This document shows, in pieces, positions 5,980 to 8,435 of a stretch of DNA of 8,435 bases (position 1 is its first letter; the number at the start of each line of letters is the position of its first letter). Under the pieces are notes generated by a model that saw nothing but the letters and a program-made list of their open reading frames with translations, searched no databases and had not been told where the DNA came from. The stretch lies in NCBI GenBank assembly GCA_946549475.1, contig CAMNQO010000070.1:1-8435 (forward strand). Direction: 5' to 3'. The stretch is from an uncultured Bacteroidales bacterium. Lineage in GTDB: Bacteria; Bacteroidota; Bacteroidia; Bacteroidales; UBA932. A program made the translations under genes and the position numbers.

Positions 5980-5990
5980 CAGATTGCAAA
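5960..5990 (-). promoter_or_regulatory. Amidase promoter (TTTG-N19-TAnnTTTG)
   Basis: On the minus strand TTTG (5990-5987) and TAAATTTG (5967-5960) are separated by exactly 19 nt, a full match to the Bacteroidota promoter pattern. The predicted start is near 5954, giving a leader of about 46 nt to the ATG at 5908. It is interleaved with the lptD promoter on the other strand. Confidence 0.65.
5976..5990. repeat. Dyad TTTGCA-gat-TGCAAA at the lptD start site
   Basis: The arms at 5976-5981 and 5985-5990 are exact reverse complements with a 3-nt centre. The left arm overlaps the lptD -7 box and the right arm overlaps the amidase -33 box. The dyad is nearly the same as the one upstream of dnaA (4578-4590), so it may be an operator. 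It may equally follow from the promoter boxes themselves. Confidence 0.45.
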
Positions 5991-6042
5991 CTACGATTGG
6001 ATTTTTTTGTGCTTTTCGCTTCATATCTCGCGCTGCAAATTC

Positions 6043-8435
6043 GTGTTGAAGGCTCTTCCATACGGCTTGTTCCTTTTTCTCCTGGTCGTATTGTGCTCGT
6101 TCCAGTCGCCCGCACGCGAAAGGCGGGATGCCCGCAGACAAAACCGCATCGAACGCAGAGACAGCCTTCCCGTCCTGTCTGACTCGGCCCGCGCCGTCAG
6201 GGACAGCATCCATCGCAGCGACAGCATCCGGCGGGCGGACAGCCTGGAAATCCTGGGAAAAAGTTCGCTGGAAATGCCCGCGTTCACCGATGCCAAGGAC
6301 TCCATCATCGAGAATTTCGTCGAGGGACACCGGGTCATTTACTATTACGGCGATGTCAAGGTCACGTACGGAGACATGACGCTCACGGCCGACTACATGG
6401 AGTACGACCTGCAGACAGGCAATCTGTACGCCCGGGGGACGAAAGACTCGTCCGGCGTCATCAAAGGGGCTCCCGTGATGACCAGCGGGGGCAAGACCTA
6501 TTCGATGGAGGAGATGCGCTACAATTTCAAGTCCAAGAAGGCCCGCGTCACCAACATGATTACCAACGAGGCGGAGGGCATCCTGCACGGCAAGAACATC
6601 AAGATGATGCCCGACCAGAGCATCAACCTGACCCGGGGAAAATACACCGTCTGCGACCTGGAACATCCCCATTACTATCTGTCCCTGTCGGCCGCGAAAG
6701 TCATCACCAAGCCTTCGCAGAAGACGGTCTTCGGACCGGCGTGGCCCGTGATTGAAGATGTCCCCATCCCGATCGGACTCCCCTTCGGCTTCATTCCCAA
6801 GCGCCCGGACCGGGCGACCGGCCTGCTGATGCCGACCTTCGGCGAAGAGGCCTCCAGGGGTTTCTTCCTCAAGGATGCGGGCATGTATTTCGTCATCGGA
6901 GACTATTTCGACATTTCCATTACCGGAGACATTTTCACGCTGGGGTCCTGGGCATTGAATGTCAACTCCCGTTACAAGGTCAATTACCAATGCAACGGCA
7001 ATTTCGCCCTGGCATACTCCTACGACCAGACGGGCGAGAAAGGCAGCGCGGACTTCTTTTCCACGACCAACTTCTCGCTGCGCTGGAGCCACAGTCAGGA
7101 TGCCAAGGCCCATCCGGGCACCAACTTCAGCGCCTCGGTCAACTTTTCCAGCCCGTCCAACAGCCGCTACAACTCCCGCAGCGTCCAGGAAGCCCTGCAA
7201 AACCAGATATCCTCCTCCATTTCCTATTCCCGCAACTGGGACGGCAAATTCAACCTCTCGGTCAACGCCTTGCACAGCCAGAACTCACGCGACTCTTCCT
7301 ACGCCATCACCCTGCCGAACCTGACTTTTTCCGTCTCGAAATTCTATCCCTTCAAGCAGAAAAACCGCGTGGGAAAGGAGAAATTCTATGAGAAATTTTC
7401 CCTGGCCTACAGCACCTCCTTTTCCAACAAAGTCAATTTCAAGGTCTCCGACTTCCAGGCGGTCGTCCTCGACCCGGCTACGGGCTTGCCGGTCATCAAT
7501 GCGGCCACCGGCTACACCCAGAAGGAGTTCAGCCGCGACTCGCTCAGGACCAAACTGCCGAAGATGCTCAACAACGGGATGAGCCACAACTTCTCCATCG
7601 GACTGCCCAACTTCACCCTTTTCAAATACATCAATGTCACGCCCAGCCTCTCCTATGGGATGAACTGGGTGTTTTCCAAGAGTACCCGCGAGCTGGTGGA
7701 CGCGGTAGACGGCAACGGCACACCCGTCGATGTCCTGGACAAGGAGGGCAACACCGTGCGGGCCAAGGAGGTCAGGCAGGTGGACGGCGGAGCCTTCAGC
7801 ACCTTCGGGGCGACGCACAACTATTCGGGCAGCATCAGCATGAACACCCGTATCTACGGCCTGTTCAATTTCGGGAAATACAGCACGCTGCAGGCCATCC
7901 GCCATGTCATCTCCCCTTCCATTTCCCTGTCCTACAGCCCTGAAAAGGGCAAAGCCTTCAACGGCTGGCGCACCCTGGACGCCTATTATGACAAAAACGG
8001 GACCTTCCACGAGGCCAGCGACTACAACATCTACAACCTCTCCCCCAACAACTCCGTTTCCGCCCCCGGCAAGGGCCAGACGGGGTCGCTGAGTTTCAGC
8101 ATCGGCAACAATTTCGAGGCCAAGGTCAAGGACTTCCGGGACACGACCGGCACGGGCTCCAAGAAAATCAAACTCATCGACCAGTTGAACATCAGCGGCA
8201 GTTACAATTTCCTGGCGGACTCCCTGCGGATGAGCAACATCGGCATCTCGATGTCCACTTCCGTCTTCGAGAAAGTGGGTCTCAGCGCCAATGTCAATTT
8301 CGACCCCTACGCCATGGTTCCGGTCAAAAGCGGCAGTACCTGGACCGCCCGCAAGGTCAACAAGTGGCAAGTCAGCACGGGCAAGGGCCTGCTGCGCCTG
8401 ACCAATGCCAGCGCTTCCCTGTCCTATGCCATCTC
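6043..8435 (+). CDS. lptD: LPS-assembly outer-membrane protein LptD (OstA-like), 3' end beyond window
   Basis: Outer-membrane beta-barrel that receives LPS from the periplasmic Lpt bridge and inserts it into the outer leaflet. The open frame gives 797 residues to the edge. A signal peptide (about 1-25, hydrophobic YGLFLFLLVVL) is followed by an Arg/Asp/Ser-rich linker (about 26-75). An OstA/LptA-type jellyroll comes next (about 87-200: EGHRVIYYYGDVKVTYGD, LTADYMEYD). GKYTVCD has Cys204, which aligns in context with E. coli Cys173. DVPIPIGLPFGFIP lies near 239-252, then alternating barrel strands including RWSHSQDAKAHPG at 347-359. No in-frame ATG precedes the signal peptide and a TAA lies at 5944-5946. 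The start is therefore GTG at 6043 or TTG at 6046. Lack of a stop and family size suggest roughly 100 residues are missing. LptE is not in the window. Confidence 0.9.
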   Translation, partial: MLKALPYGLFLFLLVVLCSFQSPARERRDARRQNRIERRDSLPVLSDSARAVRDSIHRSDSIRRADSLEILGKSSLEMPAFTDAKDSIIENFVEGHRVIYYYGDVKVTYGDMTLTADYMEYDLQTGNLYARGTKDSSGVIKGAPVMTSGGKTYSMEEMRYNFKSKKARVTNMITNEAEGILHGKNIKMMPDQSINLTRGKYTVCDLEHPHYYLSLSAAKVITKPSQKTVFGPAWPVIEDVPIPIGLPFGFIPKRPDRATGLLMPTFGEEASRGFFLKDAGMYFVIGDYFDISITGDIFTLGSWALNVNSRYKVNYQCNGNFALAYSYDQTGEKGSADFFSTTNFSLRWSHSQDAKAHPGTNFSASVNFSSPSNSRYNSRSVQEALQNQISSSISYSRNWDGKFNLSVNALHSQNSRDSSYAITLPNLTFSVSKFYPFKQKNRVGKEKFYEKFSLAYSTSFSNKVNFKVSDFQAVVLDPATGLPVINAATGYTQKEFSRDSLRTKLPKMLNNGMSHNFSIGLPNFTLFKYINVTPSLSYGMNWVFSKSTRELVDAVDGNGTPVDVLDKEGNTVRAKEVRQVDGGAFSTFGATHNYSGSISMNTRIYGLFNFGKYSTLQAIRHVISPSISLSYSPEKGKAFNGWRTLDAYYDKNGTFHEASDYNIYNLSPNNSVSAPGKGQTGSLSFSIGNNFEAKVKDFRDTTGTGSKKIKLIDQLNISGSYNFLADSLRMSNIGISMSTSVFEKVGLSANVNFDPYAMVPVKSGSTWTARKVNKWQVSTGKGLLRLTNASASLSYAI

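Noticed and set aside
6043..6110. LptD as a lipoprotein (VVLCS in the signal peptide)
   Set aside because: The residue before the cysteine is leucine rather than Gly, Ala or Ser, and LptD is an integral beta-barrel, so an ordinary signal peptide is more likely.
5971..8370. Two long minus-strand open frames (434 and 361 codons) opposite lptD
   Set aside because: Plus-strand translation gives a signal peptide, jellyroll and barrel strands typical of LptD. The antisense products look like a mirror of its codon pattern.

Overview
The window looks like a housekeeping stretch of a Bacteroidota (Bacteroidales-type) chromosome with fairly high coding G+C. The reasons are a Bacteroidota-style LptD, a DnaA of Bacteroidota type, a short phosphatidylserine decarboxylase, and repeated matches to the Bacteroidota promoter pattern (TTTG, about 19 nt, then TAnnTTTG). 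A clade such as Rikenellaceae/Alistipes would fit, but the sequence does not settle this. Genes are dense and change strand often. I see no mobile element, CRISPR array, tRNA or rRNA.

Layout from left to right: the 5' part of ftsH (minus strand, running off the left edge); birA, a group I biotin protein ligase, divergent from ftsH; psd, a phosphatidylserine decarboxylase, in the same direction 35 bp after birA; rpe, ribulose-phosphate 3-epimerase (minus), ending 6 bp from the end of psd; dnaA (minus), directly upstream of rpe with 2 bp between stop and start; a 252-bp very A+T-rich gap that may be a DNA-unwinding or origin-like region; an exported zinc amidase with a C-terminal SPOR-like domain (minus); and a divergent lptD-like outer-membrane LPS-assembly gene (plus), running off the right edge.

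The genes cover protein quality control (FtsH), biotinylation of carboxylases (BirA), phosphatidylethanolamine synthesis (Psd), the pentose phosphate pathway (Rpe), replication initiation (DnaA), peptidoglycan cleavage (amidase) and outer-membrane LPS export (LptD). The right half therefore has an envelope-biogenesis theme, and dnaA-rpe looks like a two-gene operon.

I did not find a new defence, mobile or biosynthetic system. The most unusual signals are regulatory. The amidase/lptD gap holds two complete promoter matches nested in exact mirror symmetry. The ftsH/birA gap holds a second dyad with a different geometry. A TTTGCA-n-TGCAAA dyad recurs at the presumed start sites of dnaA and lptD. 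Both dnaA and lptD appear to start with non-ATG codons.
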